Source: Chryseobacterium sp. (GTDB taxonomy: Bacteria; Bacteroidota; Bacteroidia; Flavobacteriales; Weeksellaceae). Taken from it: 64,000 nt of DNA. Below the pieces are notes generated by a model. It searched no databases and was not told the DNA's origin. It saw only the letters and a list, made by a program, of their open reading frames with translations. Every line of letters begins with the position of its first letter. Position 1 is the first letter of the stretch. Location of the stretch: assembly GCF_019236175.1 (NCBI RefSeq), contig NZ_JAFAJM010000023.1, positions 1-64,000 on the forward strand, read 5' to 3'. Of this stretch, positions 9,820-18,588 are shown in pieces. A program made the translations under genes and the position numbers.

Positions 9820-10170
9820 ATGTCTGAAAGAATAAAAACATACAAAGAATTTTACCGGTTTTACCTTACTGAACACAGCAAAACCGGAACCCGGATTTTT
9901 CATTTCATCGGGACACTACTCGTATTTGTAGTGATAGGCTATGTCATTAATTCAGGGAAAGAAAGGTTCCTGTGGTATATTCCCATTTTTGGATATGGCT
10001 TTGCCTGGTTCAGCCATGCTGTTATTGAAAAAAATAAACCGGCAACATTCAGATACCCGCTCTGGTCTTTAATTTCAGATTTCAGATTATTTTTTGAGCT
10101 CCTGATAGGAAAACAAAAATTTATAGAACCCGTACAGACCAAACAACCTCAGAATACAGAAAACCTGTAG
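9820..10170 (+). CDS. Mpo1-like (DUF962) membrane protein
   Basis: 116 residues. The EFYRFYLTEHSKTGTRIFHFIGT start and the GYGFAWFSHAVIEKNKPATF block are characteristic of DUF962. There are two or three hydrophobic segments (about 27-45, 48-68 and 80-95). The yeast member Mpo1 is an Fe(II)-dependent dioxygenase in 2-hydroxy fatty acid alpha-oxidation, and the conserved His residues (His19, His28, His66 region) are present. Whether the bacterial protein has that activity is not known. A small hairpin (TCTCTCAT/ATGAGAGA, 10174-10193) follows. Confidence 0.8.
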   Translation: MSERIKTYKEFYRFYLTEHSKTGTRIFHFIGTLLVFVVIGYVINSGKERFLWYIPIFGYGFAWFSHAVIEKNKPATFRYPLWSLISDFRLFFELLIGKQKFIEPVQTKQPQNTENL

Positions 10171-10215
10171 TTCTCTCATAAAAATGAGAGATTCTTATAT
10201 GCAATTATTCAGATA

Positions 10216-10258
10216 CAAAAAATTTCAGCTGGGGCGGCTTTACTACCACAGCTGAAAC
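10216..10258 (-). terminator. Terminator of the transglutaminase-like gene
   Basis: TTTCAGCTG and CAGCTGAAA form a 9-bp stem; on the minus strand a run of T follows. It sits 26 bp beyond the stop of the gene at 10285. Confidence 0.7.
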
Positions 10259-10284
10259 TTTAAACTTTACATTTTAGCCGGGTT

Positions 10285-12306
10285 TTATTTAAATCTTTTT
10301 TTAAAACCGAACTTTAGCCTGTTCATTAATCCCGGTTCTATAATATCAATTCCCAGTCCGAAATTACTGTCTGCTACCGTATGATGATCTTCCCTGAACT
10401 TTTCAAATTCAGCCTGCGGAATTTCAAGATTAATCAGCGGATTGGATTCTATATAAGCACTTGCTCCGCTCTTAGTCACTTTCTTACGACTTTTATAGTC
10501 AAGATAAGTACTTTTTATTGTGCTTTCCTGCACGGTATATTTCTCTTCGGAATCAATTCTCTGATCCGTATACAAATTGATTTCATATTTTTCGCTGTCG
10601 AAATTATGCCAGAAAGGTAAATCTCTATGCATAAAATCTCTTGCAGCAGCCTTTACCACGTTCCTGTCGAAATACATCAGAAAGCGGTTATTCTGTGGAT
10701 CTACAAAATAAGGATTCTCAACAACAGCAGTATACCGGATCTTAATTTCATTCAGTTTTTTATCATCACTGAGTATATCTATCGCCGCATCTGTGAATAT
10801 ATTTCTGACATCAGTCCCGTTTCTGTCGCCGGAGTAATTAAGACTGTAAAAAAGAAAATTATTCCAGCTGTCTATAATTTCGCGTTTATTTGTACTTTTA
10901 AAATACCTTCTCATCGCATTGGCACGATTCCCCTTATAAATACTCTCCAGGTTTAATTTCCCCGTATTTCCTATGACGTCAAAATCCACTTTCTCATCAA
11001 TACAGTAATAAGGAAGACGATAAGGCTTTCTTAATTGCAGTTCCTGATTTTCTTTTACCTCCAGATAATGCATAAAATACATAAACCCTCTGTTTTCAAT
11101 CAAACCGAATTCATCACGGATCGTAGCATCTACAAAATAGTCTTCTCCTTTGTAATTAATTTTTACCACAACATGATTAAAACTTAACAGTGACGGTAAA
11201 TAGTACTTGATATAATAATCCGTATTAAAATTCACCAATACCACCGATGCATCTACTCCGATATAATCGAGAATCATTTTGAGTAAAACGGATTTTGCTT
11301 TGCAGTCTCCCTGCTTGTTTTCATAAGTTAAAGCAGGCTCCTGAGGTCGGTGCCCATTCATTTCATCAGCATTGAAGGTATAATAGATATGGTTTTGAAC
11401 ATATTCTATAGCAAACTGGAGCTGCTCATCCAGATCATCAATAGCATCTAATTTTTCTATAAGACTGGGCGCAAAATCTTTTAAAGCCGATTTATTGAAA
11501 ACCTCTTCATAGAGAGGAAAAATATAATTGGAAAGGTTCTTCCAGTTATTTTCCGTTGCAAAATCAATATATGGGAAAATTTCACGCCCTGAATCTACAG
11601 GATTGATGTAGTTCTTCTCTTCAATCACAAACCTTTCTCCTTTTTTAAGATAGCCGATTTCAGGCTCCAGAACTTCACCCCTTTCGTTTCTGAAAAAAGT
11701 TTTTTTATAGGCTATTGTCTGCTCACGTTCATTGATAAAAGTAAATTTAAAACTGCCGTACGCCCAGTAGTTATCAGGGCTTACCCAGACATATTTTGAA
11801 AATTCCTTTCGAAGGAAATCACGATCGGTAAATTCCTTAATTCTGGAGTCTTCCAGTATTAAAACATCATATAACCTAAGATCTTTGATCGTTATATTGA
11901 TCTTTTTATTGCTACTCAGTACACCTCCGCTGCTATGGTTTTCATTATCCAGCACTTTAATTTTTGTGTCCGGAATTTTATCGATCAGCACTCCGTCTCT
12001 TACTACACTGATTCTATGAATCTGGTAAACTTCATTTTCTTCTACAATAATATCAGAAACGGAAGCCCGTTCCAGATTTCCCGGTTCATTAAGCGTATAA
12101 GCCATGCATACATACTCATTGTTTTCTTTGTTACTCGTATAGTATTTCTTATCTACAAAGTAACAATAATCTTTACCTGCGTCAATTTGTTTTCCGGCAA
12201 ATTCAGAGTCCTTGATTCTGTCTATAATTTCCTGGTCTCCAATATTTCCCGCCCATAATTCCGGCTTTTGAATCTTGTAATTTTCAACTTGAATTTGATT
12301 TTCCAT
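10285..12306 (-). CDS. DUF3857/transglutaminase-like domain protein, cytoplasmic form
   Basis: 673 residues. Residues 50-200 fit the DUF3857 beta domain. A transglutaminase-like cysteine-protease fold follows, with Cys335 in GDCKAKS, His378 in FNHVVV and Asp393 in VDATI, so the full triad is intact. A C-terminal beta domain makes up the rest. Most Bacteroidota relatives carry a signal peptide, but here the chain starts with charged residues (MENQIQVENYKIQ) and there is no upstream in-frame start with a signal, so it appears cytoplasmic. Substrate and role are unknown. It is a single gene with a terminator downstream. Confidence 0.8.
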   Translation of the reverse strand: MENQIQVENYKIQKPELWAGNIGDQEIIDRIKDSEFAGKQIDAGKDYCYFVDKKYYTSNKENNEYVCMAYTLNEPGNLERASVSDIIVEENEVYQIHRISVVRDGVLIDKIPDTKIKVLDNENHSSGGVLSSNKKINITIKDLRLYDVLILEDSRIKEFTDRDFLRKEFSKYVWVSPDNYWAYGSFKFTFINEREQTIAYKKTFFRNERGEVLEPEIGYLKKGERFVIEEKNYINPVDSGREIFPYIDFATENNWKNLSNYIFPLYEEVFNKSALKDFAPSLIEKLDAIDDLDEQLQFAIEYVQNHIYYTFNADEMNGHRPQEPALTYENKQGDCKAKSVLLKMILDYIGVDASVVLVNFNTDYYIKYYLPSLLSFNHVVVKINYKGEDYFVDATIRDEFGLIENRGFMYFMHYLEVKENQELQLRKPYRLPYYCIDEKVDFDVIGNTGKLNLESIYKGNRANAMRRYFKSTNKREIIDSWNNFLFYSLNYSGDRNGTDVRNIFTDAAIDILSDDKKLNEIKIRYTAVVENPYFVDPQNNRFLMYFDRNVVKAAARDFMHRDLPFWHNFDSEKYEINLYTDQRIDSEEKYTVQESTIKSTYLDYKSRKKVTKSGASAYIESNPLINLEIPQAEFEKFREDHHTVADSNFGLGIDIIEPGLMNRLKFGFKKRFK

Positions 12307-12453
12307 ATGTATATTTTACAATGTTTTTTTGGCTATAAATAATTAAAAGCACCAAAATAAATCATTAAAAAAAGAAAAACAATAGAAGAACTGCGACAAT
12401 TAACGGAAAAATTTCGGCATGGTAATTGCCAGGTAAGCCCTAAAATCAAGTTT

Positions 12454-13065
12454 ATGAAAATTATAGCAACAATTCTAAAGGGGACAGTTCCCGCGCTAGC
12501 GTTATTTACGATGACACAATGTACAACCACTGCAGGAGCCACTGCTTCCGATGAAAAAACATTCATCGTAGGCCCTCAGACAGCAGATTGTACAGGAGTA
12601 GCTCCTATGAAATGTCTGCAGGTAAAAGAAAAATCTTCTGAAAGCTGGACTAATTTCTACACAAATATCGATGGGTTTACTTATGAGCCGGGGTATGAAT
12701 ATGTTTTAAAAGTAAAAACTGAAAAAATTGCCAATCCGCCAGCTGATGGATCTTCTATAAAATACACATTGGTAAAACAGGTTTCTAAAACAAAAAAGGA
12801 AGCAGCAGCAGATGAAAAAACACTTATTGTAGGTGCTGAAACAGTAGACTGTTCAGCAGGAGCAGGACGTATGAAATGCCTGCAGGTGAAAGAAAATGCT
12901 TCTGAAAACTGGACTAATTTCTACACAAATATCGAAGGATTTGTTTACGAACCGGGATATGAGTACGTTTTAAAAGTGAAAACTGAAAAAATTGCTAATC
13001 CTCCGGCTGATGCCTCTTCTATTAAATATACGTTAATCAAGCAGGTTTCCAAAACAAAGAAATAA
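12454..13065 (+). CDS. Lipoprotein with two tandem DUF4377 domains
   Basis: 203 residues. Residues 1-23 are a lipoprotein signal (ALFTMTQC, lipid on Cys23). Two DUF4377 domains follow, residues 33-115 and 120-203, joined by EAAA. Each has VG-x-x-T-x-DC, MKCLQVKE, NFY-x-NI-x-GF-x-YEPGYEYVLKVK and NPPAD. The copies are nearly identical in protein and close in DNA, so the duplication is recent or kept alike. DUF4377 proteins usually have one copy; their function is unknown, though some are annotated as heat-shock/HslJ-associated. Expected in the periplasm, membrane-anchored. Confidence 0.85.
   Translation: MKIIATILKGTVPALALFTMTQCTTTAGATASDEKTFIVGPQTADCTGVAPMKCLQVKEKSSESWTNFYTNIDGFTYEPGYEYVLKVKTEKIANPPADGSSIKYTLVKQVSKTKKEAAADEKTLIVGAETVDCSAGAGRMKCLQVKENASENWTNFYTNIEGFVYEPGYEYVLKVKTEKIANPPADASSIKYTLIKQVSKTKK
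12550..12798 (+). repeat. Intragenic tandem duplication, copy 1 (DUF4377)
   Basis: This 249-bp stretch is repeated at 12811-13062 with high similarity, for example GAAAAAATTGC, TGGACTAATTTCTACACAAA and AAAACTGAAAAAATTGC occur in both. It codes for the first DUF4377 unit. Confidence 0.85.
12811..13062 (+). repeat. Intragenic tandem duplication, copy 2 (DUF4377)
   Basis: Second unit, 252 bp, one codon longer than copy 1 and separated from it by four codons. Differences are scattered and mostly conservative. Confidence 0.85.
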
Positions 13066-13069
13066 TAAT

Positions 13070-13106
13070 AAAAAAGCTCTCAGAATAGAATCTGAGAGCT
13101 TTTTTA
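13070..13106. terminator. Bidirectional terminator
   Basis: AAAAAAGCTCTCAGA and TCTGAGAGCTTTTTT form a perfect stem with A- and T-runs on both sides. It serves the DUF4377 gene (+) and the convergent SPFH gene (-). Confidence 0.85.
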
Positions 13107-13140
13107 TTGTATTCCGTAAAAATATTTTTCATCCGGGTTC

Positions 13141-14079
13141 TTAAAATCCGGTTTCTTTTTGAGGTGGTTCCGGATATTTCCCTTTATTGGCTTCTCCGAC
13201 AGTATTAGCTGTTGTCATTGCTACTACCAGATCATTCAGCATATTGCTTGCTGCGGTAGGTGAATTGGGAAGAAGAACGAGATTACTTCTATTACTTGCC
13301 CCTACAGAATGCAGAGTATCATAATGCTGAGTCACCACAATCAGTGCTGATGCTTCATGTGAGTTGATATCCACATTATTCAGCATTCTTACCGATTCTT
13401 CAAGACCTTTTGCAATTTCTCTTCTCTGATCAGCAATCCCCTGTCCCTGCAGCTTTTTGGATTCTGCCTCAGCTTTTGCTACTGCTACAATTCTGATTCG
13501 CTGAGCTTCTGATTCGTATTCTGCTGCTGTTTTTTCTCTTTCTGCAGCATTGATCCGGTTCATCGCATGCTTTACCTGTTCATCCGGATCGATATCCGTA
13601 ACCAATGCCTTAATAATATCATACCCATAGCTGTTCATCGCTTCCTGAAGCTCACCTTTTACGGCAATCGCTACATCATCTTTTCTTACAAAAACATCAT
13701 CCAGCTTCAGTTTTGGTACTTCAGCACGTACTACGTCAAAAACAAAAGAGGTAATCTGATTCTCCGGATTTTCAAGTCGATAATAAGCATCTTCCACCTG
13801 GCTTCTGATTACCTGATACTGAACGGATATTTTCATTTTGATGAAAACATTATCCAATGTTTTGGTATCAATCATTACGTCTAACTGCTGAATCCTAAGA
13901 TTCAGTCTCTTAGCTACCTGATCTACAACCGGCAGTTTCAGATGAAGTCCTGAATGTTTTACCGCTTTGAATTTTCCAAAACGTTCAATAATTGCAGCGG
14001 TCTCCTGCTTAACAACAAAAAACGAAGCAAATAAAATAATAAGCCCGAAGAAAATAACGGGTGCCAGAAAAATTCCCAT
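13141..14079 (-). CDS. SPFH/band-7 membrane protein (stomatin/QmcA-like)
   Basis: 312 residues. One N-terminal membrane helix (about 3-24) is followed by an SPFH domain (about 25-190: VKQETAAIIERFGKF, GLHLKLPVVD, LDVMIDTKTLDN, DAYYRLENP). An Ala/Glu-rich coiled coil comes next (about 185-240: NAAEREKTAAEYESEAQ), then a short C-terminal tail. Such proteins form large membrane rings linked to membrane-protein quality control. The usual NfeD partner gene is not adjacent, which favours the QmcA/paraslipin-like branch. Confidence 0.85.
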   Translation of the reverse strand: MGIFLAPVIFFGLIILFASFFVVKQETAAIIERFGKFKAVKHSGLHLKLPVVDQVAKRLNLRIQQLDVMIDTKTLDNVFIKMKISVQYQVIRSQVEDAYYRLENPENQITSFVFDVVRAEVPKLKLDDVFVRKDDVAIAVKGELQEAMNSYGYDIIKALVTDIDPDEQVKHAMNRINAAEREKTAAEYESEAQRIRIVAVAKAEAESKKLQGQGIADQRREIAKGLEESVRMLNNVDINSHEASALIVVTQHYDTLHSVGASNRSNLVLLPNSPTAASNMLNDLVVAMTTANTVGEANKGKYPEPPQKETGF

Positions 14080-14179
14080 AGTTTAATTTTTTAATAATAA
14101 GTCGTACTATTTCATGTTTTGTTAAAAGCCATGACAATTTATTTTTCAGTTTTCATAAATATACCACTTATTTTTCAAA

Positions 14180-15538
14180 TTAAACAGTCATTCCGATATC
14201 AATACCTTTAATCTTTCTGTAAAGATCGGTCGCATAATTGTCTGTCATTCCTGAAACAAAATCAATAATTCCGAGAACTTTCTGATATTCTGTTCCCTGA
14301 TCATATACAAATTGTTTGGGTAATAATTTCAATGCTTTTTTATCGTAAGACTTTCTTTCATCTTCTGACTTTAGGATAGAAGGTATAAAATGATCCAGTA
14401 ATTCATACATAACGTTATATCCTGCATTTTCAATTTCCACTACGGCCTTATGGTTGTAGATTTTTTCTATGGAGAATGCTTCAATATCGTGTAATGCTCT
14501 GTTTTCAGATTTATAAATATCAAGAAGCGCCTTATCCAGATTTCCCTGAAGTACCGTTTCAAAATTCTTTTTATAGCTTTCAAGTGACTTATTGATAAGG
14601 GCATTAATGGCTTTTGCCCGCAGATAAGAGATCTTTTCGTTTTCATTAGAAATGGAAGCCAGCTTATCGGTAACTCTGCGTACATCATCACTTTCAGATT
14701 TTACCAGTTCTAAAAACAGATTTTCACAATCTGCCGTAGAAACAATTCCCAGCCTGTGAGCATCTTCCATATCAATAATATTATAACAGATATCATCGGC
14801 TGCTTCTACCAGCCATACAAACGGGTGTCTTTTGAAAATATGAGGTTCTTCTGATTCGGAAATAAGCTGTGTTCCTTTGGCAATTTCAAGGAATATATTT
14901 TTCTCATTCTGAAAAAATCCGAATTTCTTTCTGTGAATAATTCCTTTTTTCTTAGCAATAGCTTCACATGGATATTTGGCAATACTTGCCAGTGTGGAAA
15001 AAGTCAGTTGAATCCCTCCTGCATCTTTTCCCTGCTGCTGTTGGGCCAATACTCTGATTGCGTTGGCATTTCCTTCAAAGTTCACCAGATCTGCCCATTC
15101 TTTTTCATTGAATTTGGATTTCAGATCTTTTTCATTTCTTTCAAAATAACTCGCAATAGCATCTTCTCCGGAATGTCCGAATGCGGGGTTTCCCACATCA
15201 TGGCACAAACAGGCTGCAGCAATTACATTTCCTAAATTATGCAGATAAAAGTTCTTAGAATCTTCAGACAGTTCATTTTTAAAATCTTCAGCAATAAATT
15301 CGCCGATTATACTTCCTAAACTTCTACCTACTGATGACACTTCCAATGAATGTGTCAGTCTGTTGTGTACAAAAACACTTCCGGGGAGAGGAAAAACCTG
15401 AGTTTTATTTTGAAGTCTTCTGAATGCGGAAGAGAAGATAATCCTGTCAAAATCTCTCTGGAAATCAGTTCTTGAAGCCTTAGTCTGTGGATTGTTTCCT
15501 GTACGTTGATTGGTAAAAATCTGGTTTAAATTCATCAT
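14180..15538 (-). CDS. dgt: Deoxyguanosinetriphosphate triphosphohydrolase (dGTPase)
   Basis: 452 residues. An HD-domain phosphohydrolase that splits dNTPs to nucleoside plus triphosphate. Visible motifs are the family N-terminus (RTDFQRDFDRIIFSSAFRRLQNKTQVFPL), the first His in RLTHSLEVS, the HD pair His113-Asp114 in CLCHDVGNPAFGH, and the later Asp in EAADDICYNIIDMEDA. Two adjacent ATG codons could start it; the second gives the same protein minus one Met. It helps control dNTP pools in the cytoplasm and may defend against phage. Divergent from the hexapeptide-repeat gene. Confidence 0.9.
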   Translation of the reverse strand: MMNLNQIFTNQRTGNNPQTKASRTDFQRDFDRIIFSSAFRRLQNKTQVFPLPGSVFVHNRLTHSLEVSSVGRSLGSIIGEFIAEDFKNELSEDSKNFYLHNLGNVIAAACLCHDVGNPAFGHSGEDAIASYFERNEKDLKSKFNEKEWADLVNFEGNANAIRVLAQQQQGKDAGGIQLTFSTLASIAKYPCEAIAKKKGIIHRKKFGFFQNEKNIFLEIAKGTQLISESEEPHIFKRHPFVWLVEAADDICYNIIDMEDAHRLGIVSTADCENLFLELVKSESDDVRRVTDKLASISNENEKISYLRAKAINALINKSLESYKKNFETVLQGNLDKALLDIYKSENRALHDIEAFSIEKIYNHKAVVEIENAGYNVMYELLDHFIPSILKSEDERKSYDKKALKLLPKQFVYDQGTEYQKVLGIIDFVSGMTDNYATDLYRKIKGIDIGMTV

Positions 15539-15648
15539 TTTTCAAAATTACTCCAAATTTTAATTGTACGGAATAGCATTTAGATTTTTATTGGAAATGC
15601 TTTTTATATAAATTTGGGATATACAGAATCTTTATCTATTTTTTTACA

Positions 15649-16251
15649 ATGATCAACATTAGCCATTTTATTACGTCTTTTCCATTGCCTACTTTTGCTT
15701 CAAATACATATCCCTGGGAAGTAATCAATAACCTGGAGAATATATTGGAGAATCTGTTGAAAAGTCTGTCTGATGATTATATTATAACAGGTTCCTGTGC
15801 TGTTCATAAAACCGCAATTATAGAGAAAAATGTAACATTAAAAGGGAGTCTAATCATTGGTCCTGATACTTTCATCGGAGCTAATGCTTACCTGAGAGGT
15901 CCTTCTTATATTGGAGAACGGGTAAAGATCGGCCCCGGAAGTGAGATCAAACAAAGTATCATCGGCAGTGAAACAGCCATTGCTCATTTTAATTATATCG
16001 GAAACAGTATTATAGGCAACAGGGTAAATTTTGAGGCTGGCTCTATCTGTGCCAATCATTATAATGAAAGAAAAAATAAAGAAATAGCCGTTCTTTTTCA
16101 TACTAAAATCATTAAAACAGGAACTCAGAAATTCGGAGCCTTAGTTGGTGATGATTCCAAAATCGGAGCCAATGCAGTTCTATCACCCGGAACATTATTG
16201 ATGCGCGAGACTATTGTTAAAAGACTGGAGCTCGTGGAACAGGTAAAATAA
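15649..16251 (+). CDS. Left-handed beta-helix (hexapeptide repeat) protein
   Basis: 200 residues. From about residue 48 there are hexapeptide repeats of the LbH fold (VHKTAIIEKNVTLKGSLIIG, YIGERVKIGPGSEIKQSIIG, SKIGANAVLSPGTLL). This is the architecture of GlmU/LpxA/DapD-type acyl- or nucleotidyl-sugar transferases. The His-rich stretch AIAHFNYIGNSIIG resembles the acetyl-CoA site of GlmU, but no GlmU pyrophosphorylase domain is present. Probably an N-acetyltransferase; substrate unknown. Single gene with a methyltransferase downstream on the same strand after 144 bp. Confidence 0.7.
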   Translation: MINISHFITSFPLPTFASNTYPWEVINNLENILENLLKSLSDDYIITGSCAVHKTAIIEKNVTLKGSLIIGPDTFIGANAYLRGPSYIGERVKIGPGSEIKQSIIGSETAIAHFNYIGNSIIGNRVNFEAGSICANHYNERKNKEIAVLFHTKIIKTGTQKFGALVGDDSKIGANAVLSPGTLLMRETIVKRLELVEQVK

Positions 16252-16395
16252 CACATTTTTATTTCCGGGGATATTATACAAAAAATCTATGAGCATCACT
16301 ATTTTTTCCAACACTAAAACTGCGGAAAAGACTTTACATTTGGGATAACTTAAAATAAATATGTTTTTTTATTATTGACTTAAAAAAAATTACTG

Positions 16396-17022
16396 ATGGA
16401 AGACAAAACATGGCTTGAAAAATGGGATGAAAGATACCGTAATGAAGACTTTGCATATGGAATACAACCCAATAATTATTTACAGCAACAACTGCTGCCG
16501 TTACCTCCCGGTTCTATCCTCTTCCCGGCTGACGGTGAAGGCCGGAACTCTGTGTATGCCGCTATTCAGGGCTGGAAAGCCTCTGCATTTGACATCAGTA
16601 CGGAAGGACAGAAGAAAGCATTACAGCTTGCTGCTCAAAATCAGGTCTGTATTGATTATCAGGTAGGAGAATTATCCGTGTTAACATATCAAAAAGAGGA
16701 ATTTGATGTTATTGCTCTTATTTATGCTCATTTTCCGGCAGAAATAAAGTCTTCTATCCATACCATGCTGAGTCAGTATCTTCGTAAAGGCGGCTTAATT
16801 ATTTTTGAAGCTTTCAGTAAAAATCACCTTCAATATATAGCAAGAAATGAAAATGTGGGAGGCCCGAGAGATATTGGATCCCTCTTTTCTGTTGACGAAA
16901 TAAGGTCCGATTTCCCAGATTATGAAATTCTGGAACTTTCAGAAACTGAAGTAGAACTTGAGGAGGGATTATTTCATAATGGGACCGGCTCTGTCATCCG
17001 GTTTACAGGGAGAAAACGATAG
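16396..17022 (+). CDS. Class I SAM-dependent methyltransferase (TehB-like)
   Basis: 208 residues. The start [21 protein letters not shown] is typical of the tellurite/thiol methyltransferase-like group. Motif I is modified: [14 protein letters not shown] gives the glycine-rich SAM loop, AFDIS the acidic ribose-binding end of strand 2, and [12 protein letters not shown] the post-II region. It is expected to be cytoplasmic; the acceptor is unknown. The DNA-glycosylase gene starts 97 bp downstream on the same strand, so the two may be co-transcribed. Confidence 0.8.
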   Translation: MEDKTWLEKWDERYRNEDFAYGIQPNNYLQQQLLPLPPGSILFPADGEGRNSVYAAIQGWKASAFDISTEGQKKALQLAAQNQVCIDYQVGELSVLTYQKEEFDVIALIYAHFPAEIKSSIHTMLSQYLRKGGLIIFEAFSKNHLQYIARNENVGGPRDIGSLFSVDEIRSDFPDYEILELSETEVELEEGLFHNGTGSVIRFTGRKR

Positions 17023-17119
17023 ATTTACATTCGATATACAGGCTGGAACATTCCGGTCTTTTTACTGTGCATCAATATTTTACGGAATAATATTTGGACT
17101 TTCACTCAAAAACAGTCCT

Positions 17120-17854
17120 ATGCCTGAAGGTCCGTCTATAATTTTAATGAAGGAAAACCTTCAGCAGTTCACCGGTCATTTCGTAACGGAAGTTTCGGGA
17201 AATGCGGGGTTTGACAAAGAGCCTTTTGTAGGTCAGAAACTCCTCGAGGTTCGTACATTTGGAAAACAAACCTATCTGATATTTGAAAAAGCAGCGATCC
17301 GTATTCACCTTCTTATGTTTGGTTCATATAGTATTGATGAACAAACAAAACCTGACAGGAGCCTGCGTCTTGCCCTCATGTTTCAGACGGGAAGCTTATA
17401 CTTTTATACCTGCTCTGTAAAACCTGTCGATATTGATTTTCTCTCGTCAATTGACTGGGAAGCGGATGTGATGAGTGATCTCTGGAACCCGGAAAAAGCG
17501 AAAAAGAAACTGAAATCACATCCTGAGATGATGGTTTGTGATGCCCTGATGGACCAGAATATTTTCTCAGGAGTCGGTAATATCATTAAAAATGAAGTTC
17601 TTTTCAGAATCGGGGTACAACCTGAAAGTATCATAGGACATCTTCCTGATAAAAAATTAACCGCACTCATTACAGAAGCCCGAAATTACAGTTTCGATTT
17701 CCTTGAATGGAAAAGAGAATTTACACTGAAAAAGCACTGGCTCGTTCATACCAGAAAAACATGTCCGGTATGTGGTCAGAAACTCATACAAAAACAAACC
17801 GGTGTCGGTAAAAGACGAAGCTTCTTTTGTGAAACAGATCAAAAGCGTTACTAA
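17120..17854 (+). CDS. Fpg/Nei-family DNA glycosylase
   Basis: 244 residues counted from ATG 17120, which gives the obligatory MPEGP start: Pro2 is the Schiff-base nucleophile and Glu3 the catalytic acid. An earlier in-frame ATG at 16958 would bury Pro2 and overlap the methyltransferase gene. Middle helices carry the H2TH region (DQNIFSGVGNIIKNEVLFRIGVQP, with the catalytic-site GVGN-I-K-NE). The zinc finger at the C-terminus reads CPVCGQKL ... SFFCETDQ, so the fourth zinc Cys is replaced by Asp. It excises oxidised bases and nicks the abasic site. Bacteroidota endonuclease VIII-like subgroup is likely. The Asp may still bind zinc. Confidence 0.85.
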   Translation: MPEGPSIILMKENLQQFTGHFVTEVSGNAGFDKEPFVGQKLLEVRTFGKQTYLIFEKAAIRIHLLMFGSYSIDEQTKPDRSLRLALMFQTGSLYFYTCSVKPVDIDFLSSIDWEADVMSDLWNPEKAKKKLKSHPEMMVCDALMDQNIFSGVGNIIKNEVLFRIGVQPESIIGHLPDKKLTALITEARNYSFDFLEWKREFTLKKHWLVHTRKTCPVCGQKLIQKQTGVGKRRSFFCETDQKRY

Positions 17855-17865
17855 TCGCTATCTGA

Positions 17866-18588
17866 TCAGTCTGAGTTTAAAAAGCCACCCGCATATTTAT
17901 CAAAAAACTCAGCTCTGTAGACTTCCCCGATCGGAATCTCTGCTGTTTCTATGTAAATGTTATGATTATCAAATGAATCAATATAATCCACATTCACAAC
18001 ATAGGATTTACTGACACGGATAAAGGCATTTCCTGTAATTTTCTGATGAATGGTTTTCAGATTCATCGCTGTAATCAGTTTTTGCTGACGGGTATGAATT
18101 ACGACATAATCTTTCAGCCCTTCTATAAATTTAATATCCGAAAAACTGATTTTATAAAACCGGCGGTCTGCTTTAATGAATAAAAAATCTGCAGTATTTG
18201 ACTCTACAGTATTTTTAATAGTTTCTTTGGATAAAAGTTCTGTATAGAGAATAGCCTTTTCAACGGCTTTTTTAAGCCTTTCGGGATCAATGGGTTTTAA
18301 TAAATAATCAACGGCTTCCAGTTCATAACTTTTCAATGCATACTGGGAATAAGCAGTTGTAAAAATAATGAGCGTTTTTTCAGGAAGCATTTCGGCAAAC
18401 TCCAGCCCTGTAACCATCGGCATTTCAATATCAAGAAAGATAAGCTCCACTTCATTGTCTTTAAGAAAATCCAACGCAGAAGGAGCATTGGAAAATTCAC
18501 CGAGAATCTCCATTGCTGAAGTTTCGCTGATGAGCGATCTCATTTCAGCTCTTGCCAAAGGCTCATCATCTACTATAATACAATTCAT
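17866..18588 (-). CDS. LytTR response regulator
   Basis: 240 residues: receiver domain 1-120 (acidic pocket DDE at 7-9, phospho-acceptor Asp53 in FLDIEMP, Lys in DYLLKPI), then a LytTR DNA-binding domain (about 140-238, FIRVSKSYVVNVDYI). Its start codon overlaps the end of the sensor kinase gene by 4 bp (ATGA), so the two are translationally coupled. The unlinked but divergent DUF6268 gene pair at 19851-21268 is the obvious target candidate (inference). Confidence 0.9.
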   Translation of the reverse strand: MNCIIVDDEPLARAEMRSLISETSAMEILGEFSNAPSALDFLKDNEVELIFLDIEMPMVTGLEFAEMLPEKTLIIFTTAYSQYALKSYELEAVDYLLKPIDPERLKKAVEKAILYTELLSKETIKNTVESNTADFLFIKADRRFYKISFSDIKFIEGLKDYVVIHTRQQKLITAMNLKTIHQKITGNAFIRVSKSYVVNVDYIDSFDNHNIYIETAEIPIGEVYRAEFFDKYAGGFLNSD

